Assembly: GCF_003569915.1 (NCBI RefSeq)
Contig: NZ_KZ984442.1
Coordinates: 1 to 64,000, forward strand
Origin: Comamonas testosteroni
GTDB lineage: Bacteria; Pseudomonadota; Gammaproteobacteria; Burkholderiales; Burkholderiaceae_C
Reading direction: 5' to 3'
DNA: 64,000 nucleotides
This document shows positions 40,320 through 49,096 of the stretch, piece after piece. The translations under genes were made by a program, and so were the position numbers. A model generated the notes under the pieces. The model saw only the letters and a list, made by a program, of their open reading frames with translations, was not told the origin of the DNA and searched no databases. Every line of letters begins with the position of its first letter. Within the stretch, counting starts at the first letter, position 1.

Positions 40320-40371
40320 AGCTAACCGCGCATTAACAATAAGGACTAAAGCCGCTTTTTATCTAAAACAC
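40316..40371 (+). repeat. GGACTA-core dispersed repeat, copy F
   Basis: Reads CATAGCTAACCGCGCATTA, then AAGGACTAAAGCCGCTTTTT. The coxD start codon (40319-40317) is part of it. Confidence 0.65.
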
Positions 40372-40384
40372 ACTAAAAATTCGC

Positions 40385-40500
40385 ACCGGGCGCCCCCCTA
40401 ATGCCAGGGACACCGAGGAAGGGCCGCCCCGCACCGATGGTGTCGTCCCCCTCCCGATGCAACGCATCGAGAGAGGGGGAAGCGGCAAAGCCGCTCAGGG
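40385..40500 (-). repeat. GC-rich stop-codon-adjacent repeat, copy 2
   Basis: On the reverse strand CCCCCTGA supplies the coxM stop codon (TGA, 40497-40495). It is followed by hairpin GCGGC-TTT-GCCGC and by CCCCCTC with CGATGC / GCATCG inside and GAGGGGG. Stem bases differ from copy 1 but still pair. Confidence 0.85.
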
Positions 40501-41277
40501 GGTGAGCGCAGCAACAACTCGACTAGTTTGAACACTAATCAGCTGCGCCCGATACCGCGCACTCGCATGCAGATCGCTGTTGAGTTCGCTGTCATCAATC
40601 TTCACGCTCGCCACTGCCACTGGCGTAAAGCTCTGATTGAGCGCGGCTTCCAGCCCTGCATGGCGAAACACCGAAAGGCCTGCACCTGTGATCGCCACAC
40701 GCACGCCTTGCGCGGTCTGGGCCACAAACACTCCCACCAGCGCAAAGCGCGAAGCTGGCTGCTTGAACTTCAGATAAGCCGCGGCCTTGGGCACAGGAAA
40801 GCGCACCGCCGTAATCAACTCGCCCTCTTCCAGTGCTGTGGTGTACATGCCCTGAAAAAAGTCATCAGCCGCAATCTCGCGGCGATTCGTGACCACGGTG
40901 GCGCCCAGACCCAGCACCGCGCTGGGGTAGCAAGCCGCAGGGTCGTTATTGGCAAGCGAGCCACCAATCGTGCCGCGTGCGCGCACCTGTCGGTCGCCAA
41001 TGCCGCCGGCCAGATGGGCCAGCGCCGGAATGGCGGCCTGTACCTCGCGGCTGGCGGCCACATCGGCGTGGCGAGTCATGGCGCCAATTTCGACCTGATT
41101 GCCGCTGACGCGGATACCGACCAGATCAGCCGCGCCATTGAGGTCCACAATCGCACCGGGCTGAGCCAGGCGCAGCTTCATGGATGGGATCAGGCTTTGC
41201 CCACCAGCCAGAAACTGGCCGCTGGCGGCAGCCGCTTCGGCAGCGGTCTTGGGGTTGGAATAACTAAAGGCGTACAT
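40495..41277 (-). CDS. coxM: FAD-binding subunit of a molybdenum hydroxylase (CoxM-like)
   Basis: A 260-residue flavoprotein subunit that passes electrons from the iron-sulfur subunit to the acceptor. FAD-binding motifs AGGQSLIPSMKLRLAQP (24-28 for AGGQS) and the later TIGGSLANNDPAACYP are present. It is slightly shorter than typical CoxM (~285). AAGGAG precedes the ATG at 41277. Its stop codon is provided by the GC-rich repeat that follows. Order S-L-M differs from the M-S-L order of Oligotropha. Confidence 0.9.
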   Translation of the reverse strand: MYAFSYSNPKTAAEAAAASGQFLAGGQSLIPSMKLRLAQPGAIVDLNGAADLVGIRVSGNQVEIGAMTRHADVAASREVQAAIPALAHLAGGIGDRQVRARGTIGGSLANNDPAACYPSAVLGLGATVVTNRREIAADDFFQGMYTTALEEGELITAVRFPVPKAAAYLKFKQPASRFALVGVFVAQTAQGVRVAITGAGLSVFRHAGLEAALNQSFTPVAVASVKIDDSELNSDLHASARYRAQLISVQTSRVVAALTP

Positions 41278-41298
41278 GGATTTGTCTCCTTTGTTGAA

Positions 41299-43686
41299 TC
41301 AGCCACGGGCCGCGTCAATGGCTTCCCACACGCGGTGGGGGCTGGCAGGCATGTCCAGGTCTTTGACACCCAGCGAATGCAGAGCATCAAGCACGGCGTT
41401 GATGACGGCGGGCGGCGAACCAATGGCCCCTGCCTCGCCGCAGCCCTTGGTGCCCAGCGGGTTGTGGGTGCACGGCGTGCAGACCGTGCCCAGCTTGAAG
41501 TCCGGCAGATCATCGGCGCGCGGCATGGCGTAGTCCATAAAGCTGCCGGTCAGCAGCTGGCCCGAGTCGCGGTCATAGACACAGTTTTCCAGCAGGGCCT
41601 GACCTATGCCCTGCGCCAGCCCGCCATGCACCTGGCCTTCCACAATCATGGGGTTGATGATGGTGCCAAAGTCATCGACCGCGCTGAAGCGATCCACACG
41701 CACCACGCCGGTTGCCGGGTCCACTTCCACCTCGCAGATATAGGTACCCGCAGGGAAGGTGAAGTTGGTGGGGTCGTAGAACGCGGTTTCGTCCAAGCCT
41801 GGTTCGAGCTTGTCCAGCGGATAGTTGTGCGGCACATAGGCCGTGAGCGCAATCTGCCCGAACGGAATCTTCTTGTCCGTGCCGCGCACCGTGAACTCGC
41901 CGCCCGCAAAGTCGATATCGGTGTCGCTGGCCTCCATCAAATGCGCGGCAATTTTCTTGGCCTTGGCCTCGATCTTGTCCAGCGCCTTCATAATGGCGGC
42001 CCCGCCCACGCTGATGGAGCGCGAGCCATAGGTGCCCATGCCAAACGGCACGCGGCCCGTATCGCCGTGCACGACTTCCACGTTCTCTACAGGAATACCC
42101 AGACGTGCCGCCACCACCTGGGCAAACGTGGTCTCGTGACCTTGACCATGGCTGTGCGAGCCGGTAAACACCGTCACACTGCCCGTGGGATGCACGCGAA
42201 CCTCGCCGCATTCAAAGAGGCCAGCACGCGCGCCCAGAGCCCCTGCGATATTGCTGGGTGCCAGACCGCAGGCCTCGATATAGCTGCTGTAACCCAGACC
42301 ACGCTTGAGCCCCTTGGCCTCGCTGGCTGCGCGGCGTGCCGCAAAGCCAGCGACATCGGCCAGTTGCTCTGCCTGATCCATGCATGCCTTGTAGTCGCCA
42401 ATGTCGTACTGCAGCGCCACCGGCGTCTGATACGGGAAGGTGGTGATGAAGTTGCGGCGGCGAATCTCAGCCTGCGAGAGATTCATATCCCAGGCGCAGC
42501 GGCTGACCAGACGCTCGAGCAGATAAGTGGCCTCAGGCCGCCCCGCGCCGCGATAGGCGTCGACGGGTGCAGTATGGGTAAACCACGCATCGACCTCGAT
42601 ATAGATTTGCGGCGTGGTGTACTGCCCGGCCAGCAGCGTGGCGTACAGAATGGTGGGCACGGCGCTGGCAAAGGTAGACAGGTAAGCGCCCAGATTTGCA
42701 TCGGTATGCACGCGCATGGCAAGGAATTTGCCATTCGCATCCATGGCCATCTCGGCGTGGCTGACATGATCGCGGCCATGGGCGTCGCTCAGAAAGGACT
42801 CGCTGCGGTCCGCCGTCCACTTGATATTGCGGTTGAGCTTTTTCGAGGCCCAGGTCAGGCACACATCTTCGGCGTACAGGAAAATTTTGGAGCCAAAGCC
42901 ACCACCCACATCGGGTGCAATCACACGGACCTTGCTCTCAGGCAGGCCCATGACAAAGGCCGTCATCAGCAGCCGCTCCACATGCGGGTTCTGGTTGGCC
43001 ACGTACAGCGTGTACTCATCCATGGCGCGGTTGTAGCTGCCGATGGCAACGCGAGGCTCCATGGCATTGGGGATAAGACGGTTGTTGACCAGGTCCAGCT
43101 TGCTGACATGGGCTGCGCTGGCAAACACGGCATCGACCGCGCCCTTATCGCCAATCGCCCATTTGTAGCACTGGTTGTCCGGGGCAATGTCATGCACCAC
43201 TGCGCCGGGCTTTTTGCCGCCAGCGGCATCGGCCACATTCACTACAGAGGGCAGCACGTCGTAATCGACTTCGACCAACTCGGCCGCATCGCGCGCCTGC
43301 TGCAAAGTCTCGGCCACCACCATGGCGACCTGATCGCCCACATAGCGCACGGTGTCGAGCGCCAGAATCGGGTGTGGCGGCTCTTTCATCGGCTCGCCAT
43401 TGGTACTGGTAATCAGCCAGCCGCAAGGCAGGCCGTTGATGGCGTCAGCAGCCACATCCTTGCCGGTGAACACGCCCACCACGCCCGCAGCCGCTCTGGC
43501 CGCATCGGTGTTGACGCTGCGCAGCCTGGCATGTGCGTGCGGCGAGCGCACAAAGACCGCATAGGTCTGCGCGCCCAGCGTGATGTCGTCCGTGTACTGG
43601 CCTGTGCCGGTCAGAAAGCGATTGTCCTCGCGGCGCAGAACGGCTTCGCCGATATGCGGCAGCTTGGAAAAGTCAGATGCACCCAT
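41299..43686 (-). CDS. coxL: Molybdopterin-binding catalytic subunit, form II (AYRGAGR) CoxL-like
   Basis: A 795-residue catalytic subunit of the xanthine dehydrogenase family. The loop reads AYRGAGR at 377-383, the signature of form II enzymes. Authentic CO dehydrogenases (form I) have AYRCSFR, whose Cys binds copper; here that place is Gly380. It is therefore probably an aldehyde, purine or other aromatic-heterocycle hydroxylase, not a proven CO oxidase. Moco-binding GGFGSKI and [16 protein letters not shown] segments and a C-terminal [12 protein letters not shown] (with the catalytic Glu) are present. AGGAG precedes the ATG. Confidence 0.92.
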   Translation of the reverse strand: MGASDFSKLPHIGEAVLRREDNRFLTGTGQYTDDITLGAQTYAVFVRSPHAHARLRSVNTDAARAAAGVVGVFTGKDVAADAINGLPCGWLITSTNGEPMKEPPHPILALDTVRYVGDQVAMVVAETLQQARDAAELVEVDYDVLPSVVNVADAAGGKKPGAVVHDIAPDNQCYKWAIGDKGAVDAVFASAAHVSKLDLVNNRLIPNAMEPRVAIGSYNRAMDEYTLYVANQNPHVERLLMTAFVMGLPESKVRVIAPDVGGGFGSKIFLYAEDVCLTWASKKLNRNIKWTADRSESFLSDAHGRDHVSHAEMAMDANGKFLAMRVHTDANLGAYLSTFASAVPTILYATLLAGQYTTPQIYIEVDAWFTHTAPVDAYRGAGRPEATYLLERLVSRCAWDMNLSQAEIRRRNFITTFPYQTPVALQYDIGDYKACMDQAEQLADVAGFAARRAASEAKGLKRGLGYSSYIEACGLAPSNIAGALGARAGLFECGEVRVHPTGSVTVFTGSHSHGQGHETTFAQVVAARLGIPVENVEVVHGDTGRVPFGMGTYGSRSISVGGAAIMKALDKIEAKAKKIAAHLMEASDTDIDFAGGEFTVRGTDKKIPFGQIALTAYVPHNYPLDKLEPGLDETAFYDPTNFTFPAGTYICEVEVDPATGVVRVDRFSAVDDFGTIINPMIVEGQVHGGLAQGIGQALLENCVYDRDSGQLLTGSFMDYAMPRADDLPDFKLGTVCTPCTHNPLGTKGCGEAGAIGSPPAVINAVLDALHSLGVKDLDMPASPHRVWEAIDAARG

Positions 43687-43719
43687 GGTGTGTCTCCTCT
43701 TCTATCGTCGTGATACGGC

Positions 43720-44190
43720 TCAGGCCGCGCTCATGCCTTCGCGGCCTTTTTTGACGGCTGCGACGATGTTCTGGTAACCCGTGCAGCGGCAGATATTGCC
43801 TTCGAGCAGTTCGCGGATTTCGGTGTCGCTGGCATTGGGCTTTTGCTTGCACAGATCGAGCGCGCTCATCACCATGCCCGGTGTGCAGAAGCCGCATTGC
43901 AGACCGTGGCACTGCTTGAAGGCGGCCTGCATGGGGTGCATGGTTCCGTCATTGGCGGCCAGACCTTCGATGGTCTGCACCTCAGCCCCCTGGGCCTGCA
44001 CCGCCAGCATGGTGCAGGACTTGATGGCCGCGCCATTGACGATGACCGTGCAGGCACCGCACTGGCTGGTGTCGCAGCCCACATGGGTGCCGGTCAGGTG
44101 CAGATGCTCTCTGAGCGCCTGCACCAGCAAGGTGTTGGGGGGGACGTCAATACTGGCCGCGCGGCCATTGACCGTGAACTGGACATTCAT
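43720..44190 (-). CDS. coxS: 2Fe-2S subunit of a molybdenum hydroxylase (CoxS-like)
   Basis: A 156-residue electron-transfer subunit with two [2Fe-2S] clusters. The plant-ferredoxin-like N-terminal cluster uses C39, C44, C47 and C59 ([16 protein letters not shown]). The C-terminal helical domain has [13 protein letters not shown] and [11 protein letters not shown]. It begins the operon and lies 33 bp before the large subunit. AGGAGGCAAC precedes the start at 44190. Divergent from the AcoR-like regulator, which may control it. Confidence 0.94.
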   Translation of the reverse strand: MNVQFTVNGRAASIDVPPNTLLVQALREHLHLTGTHVGCDTSQCGACTVIVNGAAIKSCTMLAVQAQGAEVQTIEGLAANDGTMHPMQAAFKQCHGLQCGFCTPGMVMSALDLCKQKPNASDTEIRELLEGNICRCTGYQNIVAAVKKGREGMSAA

Positions 44191-44360
44191 CGTGTTGCCT
44201 CCTGCCGGTGACCGGCTTGATGTGCTTGTGATGTGGGTGGGGTTTGTTCAGATTCGCGCCCTCCATGCTCATGCCCTCAGGCCTGCAGAGCGCTAGGGTA
44301 GACCCCCAAGGCAGCAGCCAACCGGGCAGATATTCTCAAAATGAAACACTTGGAGCCGCC

Positions 44361-45566
44361 ATGCCACCCGCAAGCCTTGCCACCGTGACTGCGTCCCTGC
44401 CCCTACACACGGATCGCCATCAGCAGATCGCGCAGGCCCGTCACTTGCTGGTCAGTCACGAGCAAGCCCACGCCCCTGTTCCTGCAGGTGTCGCACCCTG
44501 GCTGTGGCGGTCGTGGCAGCGCTGCCTGAGCCATGGCCAGCGGCCCGCGCACAAGGTGGAGTTCGAGGCGGTCAGTCCCCATGCCCTCAAACGCACCCAG
44601 GAGCAGCACCACGCGCTGCTGGATGCGGCCCGGCCCGTGATGGCGCAACTGGTGGGCGCAGTTGGCGCCATGCGCTACTTCTGCCTGCTGACCGATGCGG
44701 CTGGCACGGTGCTGGAGGTGCAAGGCCCGGTGGACCGCCATGACATGCGGGCCCTGGCCGTGGGACGCGTGGGCGTTGATCTGTCCGAGCGCGGCGTGGG
44801 CACATCGGCCATAGGTGCGGCACTGGCCGAGCACAGCCCCGTGTGGCTGCACCAGAGCGAGCATTTTTTTGACGACCTGCGCGCCTATAGCTGTGCGGGT
44901 GCCCCCATCTTCGGCCCGCAAGGGCAGTGCCTTGGCATGCTGGATATCACCGGCATTGATGTGCCCGAGCGGCCCGAGCTGCTGCACCTGGCCATGCGCT
45001 GCGCGCGTGCGATTGAAGACCGGCTGCTGCGCGCCCTGCCCCATGCGCTGCTGCTGCATGTGAACTGGCCCGGAGGCCCGCTGGGCCAGGAAGGTGAGGG
45101 GCTGATGGCTTTTGACAGCGATGGCTGCCTGATCGGCAGCAACACCGTGGCCCGGCAACTGGTGCCACGGCCCTTGCAACCGCCGGGTCAGCCTTCGACC
45201 ATCCATAGCCAGGAGCTGCTGGCCCTGCCCTGGTCCCATCTGGTGGAACAAGCCCGCCAGCGCCCCGAGGCATTGTTACAACTGCCGCTCTGGTCGGGCC
45301 TCAGGCTGCAGGCGCTGATTCAGGCGGGACCACAACTGAGTCCACCTCATCTGGCGGGCGGGTTGGCCGTGCCAGAACTCTCAACCACAACCACCTCAAG
45401 ACTGCGCACCAGTGAGCACCTGCTTATCCAGCAAGCCTTGCAGGAGGCACAGGGCAATATCAGCCTGGCCGCCAAAAACCTAGGACTCAGCCGTGCCACG
45501 CTGTATCGGCGTCTGGCCTCGAAACGGTCTGTGACCGTGCCCTTATCGACTCAGGATTTGCCCTAG
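44361..45566 (+). CDS. AcoR-like regulator without AAA+ domain (GAF plus Fis-type HTH)
   Basis: A 401-residue regulator resembling the sensor part of acetoin-catabolism activators. The N-terminal SWQRCLSHGQ and a GAF-like region (~85-230, DLSERGVGTSAIGAAL, HFFDDLRAYSCAGAPIFGPQG) are followed by a spacer. The C-terminal Fis-type helix-turn-helix reads NISLAAKNLGLSRATLYRRL. No sigma-54-binding AAA+ module (GESGTGKE, GAFTGA) is present, so it cannot be a classic sigma-54 activator. GGAG lies five bases before the start at 44361. Divergent from the molybdenum hydroxylase operon, its likely target. Confidence 0.85.
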   Translation: MPPASLATVTASLPLHTDRHQQIAQARHLLVSHEQAHAPVPAGVAPWLWRSWQRCLSHGQRPAHKVEFEAVSPHALKRTQEQHHALLDAARPVMAQLVGAVGAMRYFCLLTDAAGTVLEVQGPVDRHDMRALAVGRVGVDLSERGVGTSAIGAALAEHSPVWLHQSEHFFDDLRAYSCAGAPIFGPQGQCLGMLDITGIDVPERPELLHLAMRCARAIEDRLLRALPHALLLHVNWPGGPLGQEGEGLMAFDSDGCLIGSNTVARQLVPRPLQPPGQPSTIHSQELLALPWSHLVEQARQRPEALLQLPLWSGLRLQALIQAGPQLSPPHLAGGLAVPELSTTTTSRLRTSEHLLIQQALQEAQGNISLAAKNLGLSRATLYRRLASKRSVTVPLSTQDLP

Positions 45567-45640
45567 TCGACTAAGGCTCAGCACCGGTGCTTGCACTCAC
45601 ATTCAAGACACGCCGCGGCTCTTTTGAAGATAAAAAATGT

Positions 45641-45697
45641 TAAAAAACAAGGCTCTAGTCCTGATGAAATATACGCAATAAGCTATTTAATTTATAG
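45641..45697 (-). repeat. GGACTA-core dispersed repeat, copy K (reverse)
   Basis: On the reverse strand: AAATAGCTTATTGCGTATAT then AGGACTAGAGCC and TTGTTTTTTAA. It is the only clear copy in reverse orientation. The 45567-45864 gap holds this repeat and the TRAP operon leader and nothing else recognisable. Confidence 0.65.
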
Positions 45698-45864
45698 CAA
45701 TCAACAGTGACGCGCCACCGCTACATTTGCGTCGGAATTTGTAAAAAACACCATACCTGCGTCCGTAGAATCTCTTTCTTGCTTCGTTTGAAAACTCAGA
45801 TCGCCCCTGGCGCTTACCAGCTCCAAGTGCGCGACACACACACAGCCTACTTTTTGGAGACACC

Positions 45865-46485
45865 ATGCAGGCTTTACTCGCCCTGTCCCGGGGCATAGAC
45901 AGGCTCAACGCCTTCATTGGCAAATACTCCATCTGGCTGATATTTGCCGCCACCTTCATCAGCGCCGCCAACGCCATCGTCCGCAAGGCCTTCGACACCA
46001 GTTCCAACGCCTTCCTCGAAGTGCAGTGGTACCTGTTTGCCTGGTCCTTTCTAATCGCCGCAGGCTACACCCTGCTGCACCGCGAGCATGTGCGCATCGA
46101 CGTGGTCAACAGCCGGCTTTCCAAGAAAGCCCAGGTCTGGATCGACATCATCGGCTTTGCCTTCTTTCTCACACCGCTGTGCATCACCATCCTCTGGCTG
46201 TCCATGCCCGTGGTCATTCAGATGTACCAGTCCGGTGAAATGTCGGGCAACCCTGGCGGCCTGATCCGCTGGCCGGTATGGGTGGCCATTCCCATCGGTA
46301 TCACGCTGCTGCTGCTGCAAGGCATCTCCGAGCTGATCAAGCGCATTGCCTTCCTGACCGGCAACGGCCCAGACCCCATGGGCAAGCTCAGCGACAAGAG
46401 CGCCGAGGAAGAGCTGGCCGAGGCACTGCGTGCCGAAGCCGATCGCAAGCAGGCTGAGGCGCTCGCCGCCCAGGCCAAGGCCTAA
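45865..46485 (+). CDS. TRAP transporter small permease subunit (DctQ type)
   Basis: A 206-residue membrane protein with four hydrophobic helices (about 18-38, 52-70, 92-115, 140-160). NAFLEVQWYLFAWSFLIAAGYTLL, the conserved DctQ core, is visible, as is the EHVRIDVV motif. It has an extended charged C-terminal helix, Ala/Glu/Lys-rich. GGAG lies seven bases before the start. It is followed 18 bp later by the large permease. The pair forms the sodium-driven membrane part of a TRAP importer. Confidence 0.92.
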   Translation: MQALLALSRGIDRLNAFIGKYSIWLIFAATFISAANAIVRKAFDTSSNAFLEVQWYLFAWSFLIAAGYTLLHREHVRIDVVNSRLSKKAQVWIDIIGFAFFLTPLCITILWLSMPVVIQMYQSGEMSGNPGGLIRWPVWVAIPIGITLLLLQGISELIKRIAFLTGNGPDPMGKLSDKSAEEELAEALRAEADRKQAEALAAQAKA

Positions 46486-46503
46486 CGGTAGCGGGAGATA
46501 CAG

Positions 46504-48354
46504 ATGGAATTTATCGCTACCAACTACGCCCCCATCATGTTTGCGGGGCTGATCTGCTTCTTGCTGCTGGGCTTTCCCGTGGCATTCAGTCTGGGTGCCT
46601 GCGGCCTGGCCTTTGGTTTCCTCGGCATCGAGCTGGGAGTCTTCCCCTCTTCCGTGATGGCCTGGCTGCCCCAGCGCCTGATCGGCATCATGGCCAACGA
46701 CACCTTGCTGGCCGTGCCCTTCTTTACCTTGATGGGCCTGATTCTTGAACGCTCCGGCATGGCCGAGGACTTGCTCGACACCGTCGGTCAGGTGTTCGGC
46801 CCCATCCGCGGCGGTCTGGCTCTGGCCGTGATCTTTGTGGGCGCGCTGCTGGCCGCTACCACCGGTGTGGTGGCTGCTTCGGTGATCTCCATGGGCCTGA
46901 TCTCGCTGCCCATCATGCTGCGCTACGGCTATGACCGCCGCCTCGCATCGGGCGTGATTGCGGCATCGGGCACTCTGGCCCAGATCATTCCGCCGTCGCT
47001 GGTACTGATTCTGATGGCCGACCAGCTGGGCAAGAGCGTGGGTGATATGTACAAGGGTGCATTCATCCCCGGCTTCATGCTGATGGGTCTGTATGTGGTC
47101 TGGGTGGCTTTCCTCGCCATCTTCAAGCCCCAGTCCGTACCTGCACTGCCGCCCGAAGCACGCATCTACCGCGAAGCCAACGGCAGCGGTGGCTACACCT
47201 CGCTGGTCGTGGTGATGGGCTTGTCCACCATCGTTGCCATCTTCCTGGCCAGCCACATGGCTGACATCCACACCTGGTGGGAAGGCAAGCTGGTCACCGA
47301 AGTGGCTACCGATGAAAAAATCGTCACTGCCATGTGCGGCGGCACCTTCATCGCCTTTGTGCTGGCATCGATCAACAAGGTGTTCAAGCTGGGTCTGCTG
47401 TCCAAGCTGGCCGAGCGCGTGACCTTTGTGCTGATCCCGCCACTGCTGCTGATCTTCCTGGTGCTGGGCACCATCTTCCTGGGCATTGCAACGCCTACCG
47501 AAGGCGGCGCCATGGGTGCCATGGCCGCGCTGATCATGGGCTTTGCGCGCGGTCGCCTGAACATGGACCTGCTCAAGCAAGCGCTGGGCTCCACCACCAA
47601 GCTGGCCAGCTTTGTGATGTTCATCATGATTGGTGCCACCACCTTCAGCCTGGTGTTCCAGGCGGCTGACGGCCCCAAGTGGGTGGAGCATCTGCTGACC
47701 AGCCTGCCCGGCGGCCAAGTGGGCTTCCTGATCGTGGTCAACATCATGATCTTCTTCCTGGCCTTCTTCCTGGACTACTTTGAACTCTCGTTCATCGTGG
47801 TGCCGCTGCTGGGCCCCGTGGCCGAGAAGATGGGCATCGACCTGATCTGGTTCGGCGTGCTGCTGGCCGTGAACATGCAGACCTCGTTCATGCACCCGCC
47901 GTTTGGTTTTGCGCTGTTCTTCCTGCGCTCGGTCGCCCCGGAAAAGCAATACGTGGACAAGGTCACGCACAAGGTCATCGAGCCTGTCACCACCATGCAG
48001 ATCTACAAGGGTGCCGTGCCCTTTGTGCTGATCCAGCTGGTGATGGTGGGCGTGCTGATCGCCTTCCCCGGCATCGTGACCGGCGCGCTGGACAAACCGG
48101 TGGTCGTGGACATGAACAAGGTGGGCGATGACATGCTCAACCAGCTCAATGATGCTGGCGGTGGCTACGGCGCAGAAAACCCGTTTGGCGCACCTGAAGG
48201 CGGCGAAGAGGGTTCGGCCACGCCCGCGCCTGAAGCTGGAAAGCCTGCAGCCGATGCGCCTGCAGCCCCTGCTGCCGATACCGGTAGCTATGGCTCGGAT
48301 GATCCGGCCAAGGCCTTGCAGGACTCGCTGAACGCTGCGCCTGCAGCCAAGTAA
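46504..48354 (+). CDS. TRAP transporter large permease subunit (DctM type)
   Basis: A 616-residue, about 13-helix transporter, longer than the ~430 of DctM. It belongs to the long subtype annotated for keto-acid, mannitol or chloroaromatic TRAP systems. Conserved segments: LIPPSLVLILMADQLG-like QIIPPSLVLILMADQLG, GIATPTEGGAMGAMAAL and MHPPFGFALFFLR. A central insert (~240-300) and an acidic Ala/Pro/Gly-rich C-terminal tail of about 60 residues are extra. Its binding proteins are probably the two TakP-like products on the opposite strand. Confidence 0.92.
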   Translation: MEFIATNYAPIMFAGLICFLLLGFPVAFSLGACGLAFGFLGIELGVFPSSVMAWLPQRLIGIMANDTLLAVPFFTLMGLILERSGMAEDLLDTVGQVFGPIRGGLALAVIFVGALLAATTGVVAASVISMGLISLPIMLRYGYDRRLASGVIAASGTLAQIIPPSLVLILMADQLGKSVGDMYKGAFIPGFMLMGLYVVWVAFLAIFKPQSVPALPPEARIYREANGSGGYTSLVVVMGLSTIVAIFLASHMADIHTWWEGKLVTEVATDEKIVTAMCGGTFIAFVLASINKVFKLGLLSKLAERVTFVLIPPLLLIFLVLGTIFLGIATPTEGGAMGAMAALIMGFARGRLNMDLLKQALGSTTKLASFVMFIMIGATTFSLVFQAADGPKWVEHLLTSLPGGQVGFLIVVNIMIFFLAFFLDYFELSFIVVPLLGPVAEKMGIDLIWFGVLLAVNMQTSFMHPPFGFALFFLRSVAPEKQYVDKVTHKVIEPVTTMQIYKGAVPFVLIQLVMVGVLIAFPGIVTGALDKPVVVDMNKVGDDMLNQLNDAGGGYGAENPFGAPEGGEEGSATPAPEAGKPAADAPAAPAADTGSYGSDDPAKALQDSLNAAPAAK

Positions 48355-48372
48355 GCCAGCTCGCTTCCCATC

Positions 48373-48408
48373 GAAAGCCCCGTCTCGCAAGAGCCGGGGC
48401 TTTTTTCA
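48373..48408 (+). terminator. Intrinsic terminator of the TRAP permease operon
   Basis: AAAGCCCCG and CGGGGCTTTTTT pair around TCTCGCAAGAGC, with a T-run. Confidence 0.9.
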
Positions 48409-48445
48409 TGCCCGCTAAGATGAGCTGAAATCCAAAGATGCAACC

Positions 48446-49015
48446 ATGCAAGAAACTCTGATCGCGGCACACACCCAGGGCCATACCTATTACTTTGAGG
48501 CCAGCCAGCAAGCCGCAGCGTCTGTCTATGGCGGTCCGCTCCCGCGTCGCTTAACGGGCGCGGTTCACGGTCCCGCACCGCTGCACCATATCGCCACGCT
48601 CAGCGCTCAGGACTTGCCCATGCTGGGAGCATTGAGCCTGCCTCTGCTCTACGGCTTTCAGTATTCGGGTTGCGAGATGGACTATGCCTACGACACAGAG
48701 CATGTGCAGCTGCTCCATATCTCGCCTGCACAATCCGATGCAGACTGGCCCTATGAAAACTACCCGGCACGTCTTGCGCAACTGGCACTGAAGCTGGCAA
48801 AGGTCGTGACAGAAAGCTGGGATGACTTTTCCTCGCGTTCGCGCTACCCCAATCTGCCCGCACAGCAAGGATCTGAGCTTGTGGCCGTCATTCCTGCACC
48901 CAGGCACATAGGCCAGTCTCTCTGGGGCGAGGACGGTGACGATGAAGGCGTCTGCGTGGTCTGCGAATGCGATCTGTCCGCTCAACGCGTGCGCAGCTAC
49001 AACATCTGCAGCTGA
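48446..49015 (+). CDS. Hypothetical protein, 189 residues
   Basis: Not recognised. Soluble, with no signal or membrane segment. It contains a helical central part (YPARLAQLALKLAKVVTESW) and an acidic C-terminal segment (SLWGEDGDDEGVCVVCECD) with three Cys. It is bounded by terminators on both sides, so it is expressed alone. Resembles small bacterial DUF proteins of immunity or housekeeping type only in general form; no function is claimed. Confidence 0.65.
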   Translation: MQETLIAAHTQGHTYYFEASQQAAASVYGGPLPRRLTGAVHGPAPLHHIATLSAQDLPMLGALSLPLLYGFQYSGCEMDYAYDTEHVQLLHISPAQSDADWPYENYPARLAQLALKLAKVVTESWDDFSSRSRYPNLPAQQGSELVAVIPAPRHIGQSLWGEDGDDEGVCVVCECDLSAQRVRSYNICS

Positions 49016-49023
49016 GCAGAAAT

Positions 49024-49053
49024 GAAAAAACCGCAGCAAGCTGCGGTTTTTGT
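49024..49053. terminator. Bidirectional terminator between the hypothetical gene and the TRAP binding protein gene
   Basis: AAAAAACCGCAGC and GCTGCGGTTTTT pair around AA and have A and T runs at the two ends. Convergent genes. Confidence 0.9.
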
Positions 49054-49096
49054 AGCAGCCAGCCTATATGAATAGCTGGCTTGAACCCAATCAGAA

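Noticed and set aside
40528-43713. 1061-codon forward open frame opposite coxM and coxL
   Set aside because: It mirrors the codon pattern of two clearly recognised genes, and its protein (many His/Arg/Gln) has no family resemblance. High-GC shadow.
37501-44190. Canonical aerobic CO dehydrogenase
   Set aside because: The AYRCSFR copper loop is absent; AYRGAGR marks form II.
44361-45566. Classical sigma-54-dependent activator
   Set aside because: No AAA+ motifs were found between the GAF region and the HTH.
46051-48390. 779-codon reverse open frame opposite the TRAP permeases
   Set aside because: His/Gln-rich shadow of genuine membrane protein genes.
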